Assembly: GCA_947503935.1 (NCBI GenBank)
Contig: CANNFR010000004.1
Location: 310,001-374,000, forward strand
From: an uncultured Paracoccaceae bacterium
GTDB lineage: Bacteria; Pseudomonadota; Alphaproteobacteria; Rhodobacterales; Rhodobacteraceae
Length of the DNA: 64,000 bases
Direction of reading: 5' to 3'
Shown: piece by piece, positions 53,141 to 61,206 of the stretch
Numbering within the stretch: position 1 is the stretch's first letter
Layout of the letters: each line of letters begins with the position of its first letter
Program-made: the position numbers and the translations under genes
Notes under the pieces: model-generated
What the model was told of the DNA's origin: nothing
Seen by the model: only the letters and a program-made list of their open reading frames with translations
The model's database searches: none

Positions 53141-53962
53141 CTAATCCGCCAGCGCTACGGCCGAGATGTGAAGCGCGCCATGGCCCGCGCTCTGTGCCCT
53201 TTCGAAGGCTTGCAGGGTGGTTTCGGTCAGCGGCGCGGCCCATCCATCCAGCGCATAGCGCAGGTCCTTGATCATCAGATCGATCGGGAAAAGCGGGGCG
53301 TGCTGGCCCTCGGCAATCTGACGAAGAGAGATGGCCGTGGCAGGGCTTGTTACCGGCAGGTCTGCCAGCAGGCGCGCCGTGTCGTCGGGCACCACGCCAT
53401 GGATCTTGCCGAAAGTCGTCAATTCGGCCGCCAGCGCCGTTTGCGTGGCCAGCAAGGTGTTGACCATCAGCTTCAGCACCGCCCCCTTGCCGGTCGGCCC
53501 GGCATGGACGATCCGGCTGCCCATCGCCTCGACCAGGGGCGCGAAGCGCGCCAACGCCTTGTCGGTGCCGCCCGCCAGAAAGATCAACTGCCCCGCCTCG
53601 GCCTGGGGCGGGGTGCCAGCGACTGGGGCGTCGATGAAGGTCAGGCCCTTCGCCTCGGCCTCGCCCGACAACGCGGCGATGCGGGCGGGCGAGAGTGTGC
53701 TCATCTCAACTGCCAGGGCGCCGGGTTTCGCGGCCAGCAAGACCTCGGCCCAAACCTGGTGCGAGGCCTGATCGTCGGTCAGCATCGTCAGGATGATGTC
53801 GGCGGAGGCCGCTGCCTCGGCGGGGCTGCCCGCGCGCGCGGCGAAGGCCTCCGCCGGGCCGGATGAGCGGTTCCAAACGATGACGTCATGGCTCGCCGCA
53901 ACCAGATTGGCGGCCATGCGGCGGCCCATCTGACCCAGGCCCAGAAATGCGATTTTCGTCAT
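53141..53962 (-). CDS. NAD(P)-dependent oxidoreductase, beta-hydroxyacid dehydrogenase family
   Basis: 273 aa. Rossmann motif IAFLGLGQMGRRMAANLVAASH, substrate-binding DAPVAGTPPQAEAGQL (DAPVSGG-like) and catalytic-Lys region GPTGKGAVLKLMVNTLLA (the conserved GxxGxGxxxKxxxN). Resembles 3-hydroxyisobutyrate dehydrogenase or tartronate-semialdehyde/succinic-semialdehyde reductases; the substrate is unknown. Lies 12 nt after azoR on the same strand and probably forms an operon with it. Confidence 0.88.
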   Translation of the reverse strand: MTKIAFLGLGQMGRRMAANLVAASHDVIVWNRSSGPAEAFAARAGSPAEAAASADIILTMLTDDQASHQVWAEVLLAAKPGALAVEMSTLSPARIAALSGEAEAKGLTFIDAPVAGTPPQAEAGQLIFLAGGTDKALARFAPLVEAMGSRIVHAGPTGKGAVLKLMVNTLLATQTALAAELTTFGKIHGVVPDDTARLLADLPVTSPATAISLRQIAEGQHAPLFPIDLMIKDLRYALDGWAAPLTETTLQAFERAQSAGHGALHISAVALAD

Positions 53963-53974
53963 GAGGATGTCCTT

Positions 53975-54604
53975 TCAGGCAGCGTTTGCGGGCAAAAGAT
54001 CGTGCAGCGCGGCTTTTGCGGCCTGCATGCGCTGGGCGACGGTGGCCTCATCGGCAGTCGTCGCCTCGGCGGTGATGAAATCGACATGGCCGATACCCAA
54101 GAATCCCAGCAGGAACGCCAGATAGGGGCGCAGGAAATCGGTCTGCTCCAAAGGCCCACCGGCCGCATAGCCATCCGCGCCATAGGCCAGCGCGACGATC
54201 GCGCGCGGGGTGCGAACAAGGCCGCGAAACGCGCCGTCTTCATAGGCGAAGGTGTGGCCGATGCGGGTGATCTGATCGATCCAGGCTTTGAGGCCCGCGG
54301 GCACGCCGAAATTGTAGATCGGCGTGGTCAGCAGCAGGCAATCGGCCGATTGCAACTCGGCAATCAGCGTGTCGGACACCGCCGTAGCCCGGCGCAGATC
54401 ATCGGTCATTGCGTCGGCCGCGGTGTAGAATCCGGTGATCGTGTCTTGCGCGATGGGTGCCATGTCGGGGCCCGACACGTCGCGGGCGATGACGCTGCCA
54501 GCCGGATGAGCCGCCTGCCAGAGGGCCTGGGCATGGTCGCCCAGAACGCGGCTGTTTGACCCGGCAAGCCGGGCCGATGCGTCGATGCGAAGAAGAGTTG
54601 GCAT
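53975..54604 (-). CDS. azoR: FMN-dependent NADH-azoreductase
   Basis: 209 aa flavodoxin-fold enzyme reducing quinones and azo compounds. LLRIDASARLAGSNSRVLGDHAQALW (phosphate-binding start) and LLTTPIYNFGVPAGLKAWIDQITRIGHTF match AzoR. The start at 54604 (MPTLLRID) was chosen. Divergent from a LysR gene with a dyad between; probably a quinone/electrophile-responsive pair. Confidence 0.92.
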   Translation of the reverse strand: MPTLLRIDASARLAGSNSRVLGDHAQALWQAAHPAGSVIARDVSGPDMAPIAQDTITGFYTAADAMTDDLRRATAVSDTLIAELQSADCLLLTTPIYNFGVPAGLKAWIDQITRIGHTFAYEDGAFRGLVRTPRAIVALAYGADGYAAGGPLEQTDFLRPYLAFLLGFLGIGHVDFITAEATTADEATVAQRMQAAKAALHDLLPANAA

Positions 54605-54661
54605 GGTGTATGCTCCTGATCTGTGATGCGGGGCAGAATACAAATGTCAATGAAGCAATAA

Positions 54662-54680
54662 ATAATATGAAATACATTAT
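54662..54680. promoter_or_regulatory. LysR-type operator candidate
   Basis: ATAAT-N9-ATTAT, a perfect dyad within an AT-rich 97-nt region between azoR and the divergent lysR gene. It includes a T-N11-A arrangement. Confidence 0.5.
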
Positions 54681-54701
54681 GTTCATGCGTATAATGCACG
54701 A

Positions 54702-55604
54702 ATGAATCTGGACGATCTGCACCTCTTCCTTGATGTGGCCGAGCGTGGTGGCTTTGCCGCCGTCGCCAAGGCGCACGACCTTGACCCCTCGAATGTCTCG
54801 CGCCGCATTGCGGGGCTTGAGCAAACCCTGGGCTTTCGCCTGTTCGAACGCTCGACCCGCCGGATCGCGCTGACCGAAGCGGGGGCGGCCTATCGCGACC
54901 GCATCGCACCGCTGGTGGGCGAGCTTTCGGTGGCGGGCGAGGCGGCGCGCGATATGGTCAGCGCCGCCAAGGGCACGCTGCGTGTTTCGGCCTCAACCGC
55001 GTTCGGGCAGATGGTGATCGTGCCGATGCTGGCCGCCTACCAGGCAGCCTGCCCCGCTGTAACGGTGCGATTGCTGCTGTCGGACCGGCGCGTGTCGCTG
55101 ATCGAGGACCGGATCGACCTGGCTGTGCGGCTGGGGCCGGGCGCGTCGGGCGACGCCATCGTCTCGCGCCTGATGCAGACGCGCTACCGGGTGCTGGCGA
55201 CGCCTGAGTACTGGCGCGCCAACCTCGTCCGCACCCCGTCAGATCTGGCGCGGCTGAATTGTTTGCTCTTCCCCTATGACGGGTTCCGCGACCTCTGGCG
55301 GTTTCGCGGCCCCGAGGGGGAAACCGAGGTGCCGGTAAAGGGCAATGTCGAGATTTCGGCGGCCCTTGCACTTCGCGCCGCGGCGCTGGCCGGGATGGGT
55401 CCGGCGCTGCTGACCGACTGGCTGGTGGGCGATGATCTGGCCGCCGGGCGGCTGATTGACGGCTTTCCCGATCATCAGGCCACCGCGACCGATTTCGACA
55501 CCGGTGCCTGGCTTCTCTATCCCTCGCGCGCCTATCTACCGCTAAAGACTCGGGTTTTCATCGATATGCTGCGGAAGCACGTCGGGTCACCCACAACTTC
55601 CTGA
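54702..55604 (+). CDS. LysR-family transcriptional regulator
   Basis: 300 aa. N-terminal winged HTH (LDDLHLFLDVAERGGFAAVAKAHDLDPSNVSRRIAGLEQTLGFRLFERSTRRIALTEAG, about 3-60), C-terminal two-lobed inducer-binding domain. Divergent position and a dyad ATAAT-N9-ATTAT suggest control of azoR and the neighbouring oxidoreductase. Inducer unknown; a quinone-like compound is a guess. Confidence 0.92.
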   Translation: MNLDDLHLFLDVAERGGFAAVAKAHDLDPSNVSRRIAGLEQTLGFRLFERSTRRIALTEAGAAYRDRIAPLVGELSVAGEAARDMVSAAKGTLRVSASTAFGQMVIVPMLAAYQAACPAVTVRLLLSDRRVSLIEDRIDLAVRLGPGASGDAIVSRLMQTRYRVLATPEYWRANLVRTPSDLARLNCLLFPYDGFRDLWRFRGPEGETEVPVKGNVEISAALALRAAALAGMGPALLTDWLVGDDLAAGRLIDGFPDHQATATDFDTGAWLLYPSRAYLPLKTRVFIDMLRKHVGSPTTS

Positions 55605-55645
55605 GGGTTTCACGCACTTTCTTCTTTACAGGAGTCCCCCCATAG

Positions 55646-55756
55646 CCCACCATATGTTGTAAGGGCCCGGCGCGGGCAACGCCGACCCTTGTAAGCCACG
55701 CAGCTTCTGGTGGGTCAGAACCCCGAGGAAGCTAAAGCAAAAGAGGCCGGGGCAAA
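55646..55756 (+). ncRNA. Structured 5' leader of the ybjN-like gene
   Basis: Several stems can form. Stem D is CCCACCA (55646-55652) with TGGTGGG (55708-55714). Inside it stem A has AAGGG/CCCTT (55661-55665, 55686-55690) and CGGCG/CGCCG (55668-55672, 55680-55684). Stem B has AGCTTC/GAAGCT (55702-55707, 55728-55733) enclosing GGGT-CAGA-ACCC (55712-55723). Stem C has CCCCG (55721-55725) with CGGGG (55748-55752), covering the ribosome site just before the ATG. D, B and C compete. It could be a cis-regulatory leader; no known riboswitch class or SRP RNA motif was recognised. Confidence 0.45.
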
Positions 55757-56260
55757 ATGGCGCTTTCCGAGCAGTATCTGAATACAGACGACCTACATCC
55801 GATCGACGTTGTCGAGACGTTGGCCGAGCATCACGCCTGGGATTTCGACCGCGTCACCGACGACCAGATCGCCATGGCGGTTGAAGGGCAATGGCGGACC
55901 TATTCGATCACGCTGGCATGGTCACCGCAGGACGAAACCCTGCGGCTGATCTGCACCTTCGAGATGGAGCCGCCCGAGGCGCGGCTGCCCGCGCTTTACG
56001 AGGCGCTGAACCGCGTGAACGACACCTGCTGGGCCGGGGCCTTCACCTATTGGCACGAACAGCGGCTGATGGTCTGGCGCTACGGTCTGGTGCAGACCGG
56101 CGGCCAGATGGCCAACCACGATCAGATCGACCACCTGATCGGCACCGCCGTCGGCACGGCCGAAAAGTTCTACCCGGCCTTCCAGTTGGTCACCTGGGGC
56201 GAACGCCCGGTGGACGAGGCGATGCAGGTTGCCATTGCCGAGGCCTACGGCCGCGCTTAA
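55757..56260 (+). CDS. YbjN domain-containing protein
   Basis: 167 aa. HPIDVVETLAEHHAWDFDRVTDDQIAMAVEGQWRTYSITLAW and LICTFEMEPPEARLPALYEALNRVNDTCWAGAFTYW match the YbjN/DUF1790 fold (related to type III secretion chaperones). Cytoplasmic; the role is unclear. It is preceded by the structured leader and followed by proC after 28 nt, with csaA and a dehydrogenase in the same direction. Start ATG 55757 is the natural family start. Confidence 0.88.
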   Translation: MALSEQYLNTDDLHPIDVVETLAEHHAWDFDRVTDDQIAMAVEGQWRTYSITLAWSPQDETLRLICTFEMEPPEARLPALYEALNRVNDTCWAGAFTYWHEQRLMVWRYGLVQTGGQMANHDQIDHLIGTAVGTAEKFYPAFQLVTWGERPVDEAMQVAIAEAYGRA

Positions 56261-56288
56261 TCTCGCCCCCGGATGAAGGGGGCGCTTT

Positions 56289-57101
56289 ATGAATATGGAT
56301 GATCTCCGCCGCCGGGGCCTTGTGCTGCTGGGCTGCGGCAAGATGGGCTCGGCCATGCTAGCGGGCTGGCTGAAGGGCGGTCTGCCGGCCCAGTCGGTCT
56401 GGGTGATCGACCCGCATCCATCGGACTGGCTGACAGATCAGGGCGTGCATCTGAACGCCGATCTGCCCAAAGATCCCGCCATCGTTCTGGTCGCCGTCAA
56501 ACCTCAGATGATGGCCGAGGCTTTGCCGGTTCTGAAAGGCTTCGGTGGCGGCGGTACGTTGTTCCTCAGCGTGGCGGCTGGCACCGCGATCCGGTTCTAT
56601 GAAGAGGTGCTGGGTGCAGAAACCCCGATCATCCGCGCGATGCCCAACACGCCCGCCGCCATCGCACGCGGCATCACGGCAATCTGCGGTAATGTCCAGG
56701 CGACCGGCGCCCATCTGGATCTGGCCGAGGCGCTGCTTTCGGCCGTGGGGCAAGTCGTGCGGTTGCAGGGCGAGCATCAGATGGATGCGGTCACCGCCGT
56801 GTCAGGCTCGGGGCCCGCTTACGTGTTCCACCTGATCGAGGCGATGGCCGCCGCAGGCGTGGCCGAAGGGTTGCCCGAGGACCTGGCGCTGCAATTGGCC
56901 ACGGCCACTGTCGCGGGCGCCGGTGCGCTGGCCGAAGAGGCCGCGGAAGACCCCGCCCAATTGCGCGTGAACGTCACCAGCCCGGGCGGCACCACCGCCG
57001 CGGCTCTGGCTGTTCTGATGGACGAAGAGGCGGGCTTTCCGCCCTTGTTGAAACGTGCCGTCCACGCGGCGGCCGAGCGCGGGCGGGAGCTGGGCAAATG
57101 A
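56289..57101 (+). CDS. proC: Pyrroline-5-carboxylate reductase
   Basis: 270 aa NADPH-dependent last enzyme of proline synthesis. N-terminal LVLLGCGKMGSAMLAGWL (dinucleotide site), conserved AVKPQMMAEALP, IIRAMPNTPAAIARGITAI and C-terminal DAVTAVSGSGPAYVFHLIEAMAAAGVAEGL (P5CR signature), then VTSPGGTTAAALAVL. Overlaps the csaA start by ATGA (57098-57101). Confidence 0.95.
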   Translation: MNMDDLRRRGLVLLGCGKMGSAMLAGWLKGGLPAQSVWVIDPHPSDWLTDQGVHLNADLPKDPAIVLVAVKPQMMAEALPVLKGFGGGGTLFLSVAAGTAIRFYEEVLGAETPIIRAMPNTPAAIARGITAICGNVQATGAHLDLAEALLSAVGQVVRLQGEHQMDAVTAVSGSGPAYVFHLIEAMAAAGVAEGLPEDLALQLATATVAGAGALAEEAAEDPAQLRVNVTSPGGTTAAALAVLMDEEAGFPPLLKRAVHAAAERGRELGK

Positions 57102-57430
57102 TCACGTTCGACGATTTCCAGAAGGTCGATATTCGCGTCGGCCGCATCGTGGCGGCCGAGCCGTTCCCCGAGGCTCGCAAACCGGCCTATAAACTGCGCG
57201 TCGATTTCGGGCCCGAGATCGGCGAAAAGAAAAGCTCGGCCCAGATCACGGTGCATTACCAACCCGAAGAGCTGATCGGGCGGCAGGTGCTGGCGATCGT
57301 CAATTTCCCGCCGCGTCAGATCGGCCCGGTCATGTCGGAAGTGTTGGTGCTGGGCGTGCCGGACGCGGATGGCGAGGTTGTGCTGATCGGCCCTGGCCAG
57401 GATGTGCCGCTGGGAGGGAGGCTCTATTGA
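57098..57430 (+). CDS. csaA: CsaA-like tRNA-binding chaperone
   Basis: 110 aa OB-fold protein with the tRNA-binding (Trbp111/CsaA) pattern: FQKVDIRVGRIVAAEPFPEARKPAYKLRVDFGPEIG, SSAQITVHY, LIGRQVLAIVNFPPRQIGPVMSEVLVLG. In Bacillus CsaA binds preproteins; the role here is not established. Overlaps proC (ATGA) and the next TTG start (57427-57430). Confidence 0.92.
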   Translation: MITFDDFQKVDIRVGRIVAAEPFPEARKPAYKLRVDFGPEIGEKKSSAQITVHYQPEELIGRQVLAIVNFPPRQIGPVMSEVLVLGVPDADGEVVLIGPGQDVPLGGRLY

Positions 57431-58386
57431 AACCCAAGGTTCTGATCACCCGGCGCCTGCCGGACGAGGTGCTGGACGCCGCCAAGGCCGCGTTCGACGT
57501 CACAATCCGTGACGATACGACACCCATGGCCGAGGATGAAGCCGCCGTCGCACTGGCCGCTTACGACGCCATCCTGCCGACGCTGGGCGATGCCTTTCGC
57601 GCGCCGGCCTTCGCGCGGGTGCCGGCCCCCCGGGTCAAGCTGTTGGCCAATTTCGGGGTGGGCTACAACCATATCGATGTCGCTGCGGCTAAGGCCGCCG
57701 GCGTGTCGGTGACAAACACCCCCGGGGCCGTCACCGACGCCACCGCCGACACCGCGATGACGCTAATCCTGATGGCCGCCCGCCGCGCGGGCGAGGGCGA
57801 GCGAATGGTGCGATCGGGCGCGTGGGAGGGCTGGCATCCGACCCAGATGCTGGGCTTGCACGTCACCGGCAAGACCGTCGGCATCATCGGGATGGGCCGG
57901 ATCGGCAAGGCGATCGCGCACCGCTGCCACCATGGCTTCGGGATGGAGGTGGTGTTCCACAACCGCTCCCCCGTCGCCGACCCGGGCGTTCCCGCGCGCC
58001 AGTTGGAAACGGCCGAGGCTGTCGCGGCGGCGGCCGATATCGTGGTGGTCGCCGTGCCTGGCGGCGCCGAGACGCACCACTTGATCGGCGCGGATTTCTT
58101 CGCTGCGATGCGTCCGCACGGCATTTTTGTCAACATCGCCCGGGGCGATGTGGTGGACGAAGCCGCGCTGATCTCCGCCTTGCAAACCGGCCAGATCGGC
58201 GGCGCGGGCCTGGATGTGTATGAGTTCGAACCGAAGGTGCCCGAGGCGCTGATCGCCTGCGAAAATGCCGTGCTGCTGCCCCATCTCGGGACCGCGGCGT
58301 TGGAGGTGCGGGTGGCGATGGGGATGATGGCTGTCGATAACCTGAAGGCGTTCTTCGACGGGCGCGATTTGCCGAATTCGGTCTAA
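57427..58386 (+). CDS. D-2-hydroxyacid dehydrogenase (glyoxylate/hydroxypyruvate reductase type)
   Basis: 319 aa. LLANFGVGYNHIDVAAAKAAGVSVTNTPGAVTDATADTAM, dinucleotide motif TVGIIGMGRIGKAIAHRC (about 150), VNIARGDVVDEAAL, and catalytic triad elements Arg, Glu and His (LLPHLGTAALEVR) fit the GhrB/GyaR subfamily. Start is a TTG at 57427 sharing bases with the csaA stop; it is supported by the family N-terminus KVLITRRLP. End of the ybjN-proC-csaA run. Confidence 0.9.
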   Translation: MKPKVLITRRLPDEVLDAAKAAFDVTIRDDTTPMAEDEAAVALAAYDAILPTLGDAFRAPAFARVPAPRVKLLANFGVGYNHIDVAAAKAAGVSVTNTPGAVTDATADTAMTLILMAARRAGEGERMVRSGAWEGWHPTQMLGLHVTGKTVGIIGMGRIGKAIAHRCHHGFGMEVVFHNRSPVADPGVPARQLETAEAVAAAADIVVVAVPGGAETHHLIGADFFAAMRPHGIFVNIARGDVVDEAALISALQTGQIGGAGLDVYEFEPKVPEALIACENAVLLPHLGTAALEVRVAMGMMAVDNLKAFFDGRDLPNSV

Positions 58387-58387
58387 A

Positions 58388-58493
58388 GCGAAATCGATTT
58401 AGCCTCCAATAAGTTGTATCAGAATTCACGTTCGAAATCAGCATGATGCTGATTGAGAGGCAGGGAAGTCTGATCCAGATTTATCGATTTCTG
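58388..58493. repeat. Inverted-repeat element between convergent genes
   Basis: At the centre is a perfect palindrome AATCAGCAT-G-ATGCTGATT (58436-58454). Outside it ATCAG (near 58418) pairs with CTGAT (near 58471), and the ends carry AGC-GAAATCGAT facing ATCGATTTC-TGCT. The 106 nt could thus fold on itself nearly end to end. It may be a small non-autonomous mobile-type repeat or a bidirectional terminator; target duplications were not found. Confidence 0.5.
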
Positions 58494-58495
58494 CT

Positions 58496-59074
58496 TCAGC
58501 TGCCCGTGGCCTCGCGCCAGTGGCGGCGGCAGAGCGAGACGTAGCGGTCATTGCCGCCGATTTCGACTTGGGCACCTTGGGTAACGACCTGACCGGCCTC
58601 GTTTTTTCGCACCACCATGGTAGCCTTCTTACCGCAATGGCAGATCGTGCGCACCTCGCGCATCTCGTCGGCCAGCGCCAGCAGTGCCGCCGAGCCGGGG
58701 AAAAGCTCGCCCTGAAAATCGACCCGCAGGCCGTAGCACATCACCGGAATGTGCAAATCATCGACGGCGCGGGCCAATTGCCAGACCTGATCCCTGCTCA
58801 GAAACTGCGCCTCATCCAAAAAGACGCAAGCCACCGGGCCGTTGGCCAATCGCGCCTCGATCTGCGCGAAAAGGTTGGTGCCTGCATCGAATGTATCGGC
58901 ATCGGCACCAATGCCGATGCGGCTTGCGATGCGTCCCTCGCCGGCACGCCGGTCGAAACGTGCAGTGATCAGATAGGTCGCCATGCCGCGTTCGACATAA
59001 TTGTGCGAGGCTTGCAGAAGTGCGGTCGATTTGCCCGCATTCATGGTGGAATAGTGAAAATAGAGCTTGGCCAT
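58496..59074 (-). CDS. tdk: Thymidine kinase
   Basis: 192 aa type II thymidine kinase. P-loop STMNAGKSTALLQASHNY (about 9-25), DEAQFLSRDQVWQLA (catalytic Glu), LRVDFQGELFPGSAALLALAD (lasso region) and zinc-site cysteines CHCGKK plus the late LCRRHW are present. It salvages thymidine. Convergent with the dehydrogenase gene across a 109-nt repeat region. Confidence 0.95.
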   Translation of the reverse strand: MAKLYFHYSTMNAGKSTALLQASHNYVERGMATYLITARFDRRAGEGRIASRIGIGADADTFDAGTNLFAQIEARLANGPVACVFLDEAQFLSRDQVWQLARAVDDLHIPVMCYGLRVDFQGELFPGSAALLALADEMREVRTICHCGKKATMVVRKNEAGQVVTQGAQVEIGGNDRYVSLCRRHWREATGS

Positions 59075-59282
59075 GGCCGCCGCTTAGCGCGAGGCGCAGG
59101 GGGCTGGCAAGAGGGTGTGCCTGCCGCGGGGGCGCCTGGTCTGACCGGCGCACTCCCTCCAGAAGAGACCACGCGGCAGGCTCACCCGGTCCGGCGGGGG
59201 AGCGCCGGATACTCGTACAACCCCGTTACCCGTGGGGCGATAAGAGATTGGCAGAACTGTGCGATCGGCATAATGGGAAAAG

Positions 59283-59311
59283 GGGGAAAGATTTCCCCGT
59301 AAAGGGGGAGG
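59283..59311 (+). promoter_or_regulatory. Leader with mutually exclusive hairpins over the ribosome site
   Basis: GGGG (59283-59286) can pair with CCCC (59295-59298), or that CCCC can pair with GGGG (59304-59307) of the ribosome-binding site GGGGGAGG (59304-59311), 5 nt before the ATG at 59317. The pairs share the CCCC arm. A translational switch is possible; short stems make it uncertain. Confidence 0.35.
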
Positions 59312-59316
59312 CGCGT

Positions 59317-59871
59317 ATGGCCGGGATGGAAGGATATCTGAAAAAGCACACCGAAGCCTTGGTGAAGGATGTCGGCATCGAGGCCGCCTGCGAGGTGACG
59401 GGCAAATCGAAGGCGACGCTCGGCCGATACTATTCCGACGCTGACGAGCATGCCGACCGGTTCATGCCGATTGACACGGTCGCCGCCCTTGAGGCGGCGG
59501 CCTCGTTCCCGCACGTGACCTCGGCGCTGGCGGATCTGCGCGGCGTGACGCTGAGCTATGACGAGACACCTAGGAACGACCGCAAAACGGGCGGGGTCAA
59601 CGCAGATGTGGTGGCGCTCAGTCAAAGGTTCGCCCAGCTGATGGCCGAGTACCACGACGCGATCCAGGATGGACGTATCACGGGTGCCGAGGCCAAGCGC
59701 ATGCTGCACGAAACGCTGGCCATCCAACAGGTGATCCTCGAGATGAAGTTGAGCCTGGAAGAAGAGGCGATCAGCAAGCTCATTGGGGTCGGCAAATGGA
59801 GCCTCTTGATCCAGCTTGAAATGCGCATTTGTTGCAACTTCTTTTGGAACCAATTCGGCGACCCGCTTTAG
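59317..59871 (+). CDS. HTH-like small regulator family protein with an abnormal C-terminus
   Basis: 184 aa. The N-terminus [38 protein letters not shown] has an HTH-like helix pair; the middle [31 protein letters not shown] and [31 protein letters not shown] resemble a Rhodobacteraceae phage-like regulator family whose members end shortly after LEEE. From about residue 153 the reading is antisense to a wrbA fragment ([12 protein letters not shown] onward), so 30-odd residues are fusion-derived. GGGGGAGG is just upstream of the ATG. Function unknown. Confidence 0.65.
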   Translation: MAGMEGYLKKHTEALVKDVGIEAACEVTGKSKATLGRYYSDADEHADRFMPIDTVAALEAAASFPHVTSALADLRGVTLSYDETPRNDRKTGGVNADVVALSQRFAQLMAEYHDAIQDGRITGAEAKRMLHETLAIQQVILEMKLSLEEEAISKLIGVGKWSLLIQLEMRICCNFFWNQFGDPL

Positions 59872-59976
59872 CGCGACCTCCGTGCCCGATACACTCGCCG
59901 CACCACGCGCCACCGCTTGCGCCATCGTTTCGATGTGCCCGTAAGAGGAATAATAGAAAACCAGAACTTTTGTCAT
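59770..59976 (-). pseudogene. wrbA: Truncated NAD(P)H:quinone oxidoreductase (WrbA) fragment
   Basis: Only the first 69 residues are WrbA-like: [20 protein letters not shown] ... [15 protein letters not shown] ... [16 protein letters not shown]. WrbA then normally continues ELADYDAIIFGTPTRFGNM, but here the homology stops at about 59770 and the reading goes on antisense to the HTH-like gene. WrbA is about 200 aa, so some 65% is lost. The flavin loop region is therefore incomplete and the product is unlikely to work. Marks a recombination breakpoint. Confidence 0.85.
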
Positions 59977-59999
59977 TTGATGACCCATTCATTTTGTTG

Positions 60000-61196
60000 T
60001 CAGACGAATTTGGGGTGTGGTTTGTTGGCAAGATTGATCGCGATCAGCCCGATAGCGAGCAATCCCAAAGCGATGGAAAACAGCGCGAAGACTGTGCCGA
60101 GCGATACTAAGGCGGAAAGTAGACCCGCGATCATGGGCGACGCGAATTGGCCGGCAAACACAAAAGTGGTAAGCACCCCGGCCGCACGACCGCGTGTGCT
60201 TTCATTGACTTTTGACATCAGCCAGCTGTTCTGGTTCGGCATCGTCGCACCCAACCCAAGACCAGCGATCAGCGTACCTGCAATGATTTGGCCCAATCCC
60301 GTTGCCGTGGCGATCAAGGCATAGCTGATTGCCATAAGGAAATAGCTGAAGGCAAACAGGAACAACGGCGATAACTTTGCACGCAGCGGCGGAAATGACA
60401 GGGCCGAAACGATGCTGGTTGCCGTCACTGCTGCAATCGCCAGACCCGAGGTTGCAGGTGCTGTCAAACCGATCTCAGCCATCAAAAATGGCAGGCGGGT
60501 CGGAATGATGTAGAACATCACCATCGTAAAGAACCCCAAGCCTGCAATCGGCGCCACCGCACCCCATTCAATCGGTTGTCTTGGCGCACCGACCTCATGC
60601 GACGGCGTCTCACGTTCCGGCAACACGATCCACGTCGCGACCGCGATGGGCATTGCCAGCAAGTATATAAGAAACGGGCCGCGCCAGGAACTCTCGGCCA
60701 GCCATCCACCCAGCAGCAAAAAGACAATACCGCCTGCCGAAATGGCCGCAGCCTGACGGCCCATGAACTGCACTCGTGCGCGTCCTGTCCACAGGTCGGC
60801 GGCCAGCATGGTGGCAATTGTCATGGTTCCGGCAACACCCACCCCTAGCGCGACACGGCCAACCAGCAGTTCAATCATTGTCGTGGCGAAAAACCCTGAC
60901 GCGCCACCGACGGCGTAAAGCGTCATTGCAAAGGCCAAAAGCCGTCGTCTGCTGACGCGATCCGCAAGGGACCCAAAGATTGCAGCGGTCAAGATGATGG
61001 CAAGCGATGGCAGACTCAGAACAAGGCCAGAGAGGGTCTCGATCGCAGGCACATCGGAGAATGCCGCTGCCAGACCGGGCAGCGACGGGGCGATAGTAGC
61101 ATTGGCCATAATCGTAAGGCTTGAAACCGCAAGGACTGTGGCGGCGACCAATGGCTTTGGCGACATTCCATCGGGCATGTTTTCATCAGATGTCAT
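60000..61196 (-). CDS. MFS drug/metabolite efflux transporter
   Basis: 398 aa with 12 predicted helices. The conserved loop 2/3 motif GSLADRVSRRRLLAFAMTLYAVGG, helix 4-5 motif LLVGRVALGVGVAGTMTIATMLAADLWTGRARV and a charged mid-loop (PERETPSHEVG) fit DHA1-type exporters. The start at 61196 (MTSDENMPDG) lies 10 nt after the pirin stop on the same strand; translated codons upstream overlap pirin. Probably exports the compound sensed by the adjacent LysR regulators. Codon use here is less G+C-rich than in the rest of the window. Confidence 0.88.
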   Translation of the reverse strand: MTSDENMPDGMSPKPLVAATVLAVSSLTIMANATIAPSLPGLAAAFSDVPAIETLSGLVLSLPSLAIILTAAIFGSLADRVSRRRLLAFAMTLYAVGGASGFFATTMIELLVGRVALGVGVAGTMTIATMLAADLWTGRARVQFMGRQAAAISAGGIVFLLLGGWLAESSWRGPFLIYLLAMPIAVATWIVLPERETPSHEVGAPRQPIEWGAVAPIAGLGFFTMVMFYIIPTRLPFLMAEIGLTAPATSGLAIAAVTATSIVSALSFPPLRAKLSPLFLFAFSYFLMAISYALIATATGLGQIIAGTLIAGLGLGATMPNQNSWLMSKVNESTRGRAAGVLTTFVFAGQFASPMIAGLLSALVSLGTVFALFSIALGLLAIGLIAINLANKPHPKFV

Positions 61197-61206
61197 GATC
61201 GGGGCC

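Noticed and set aside
55646-55756. SRP 4.5S RNA or tmRNA
   Set aside because: The conserved GGTCAG-GxCCGGAAGGAAGCAG core and tmRNA ends are absent.
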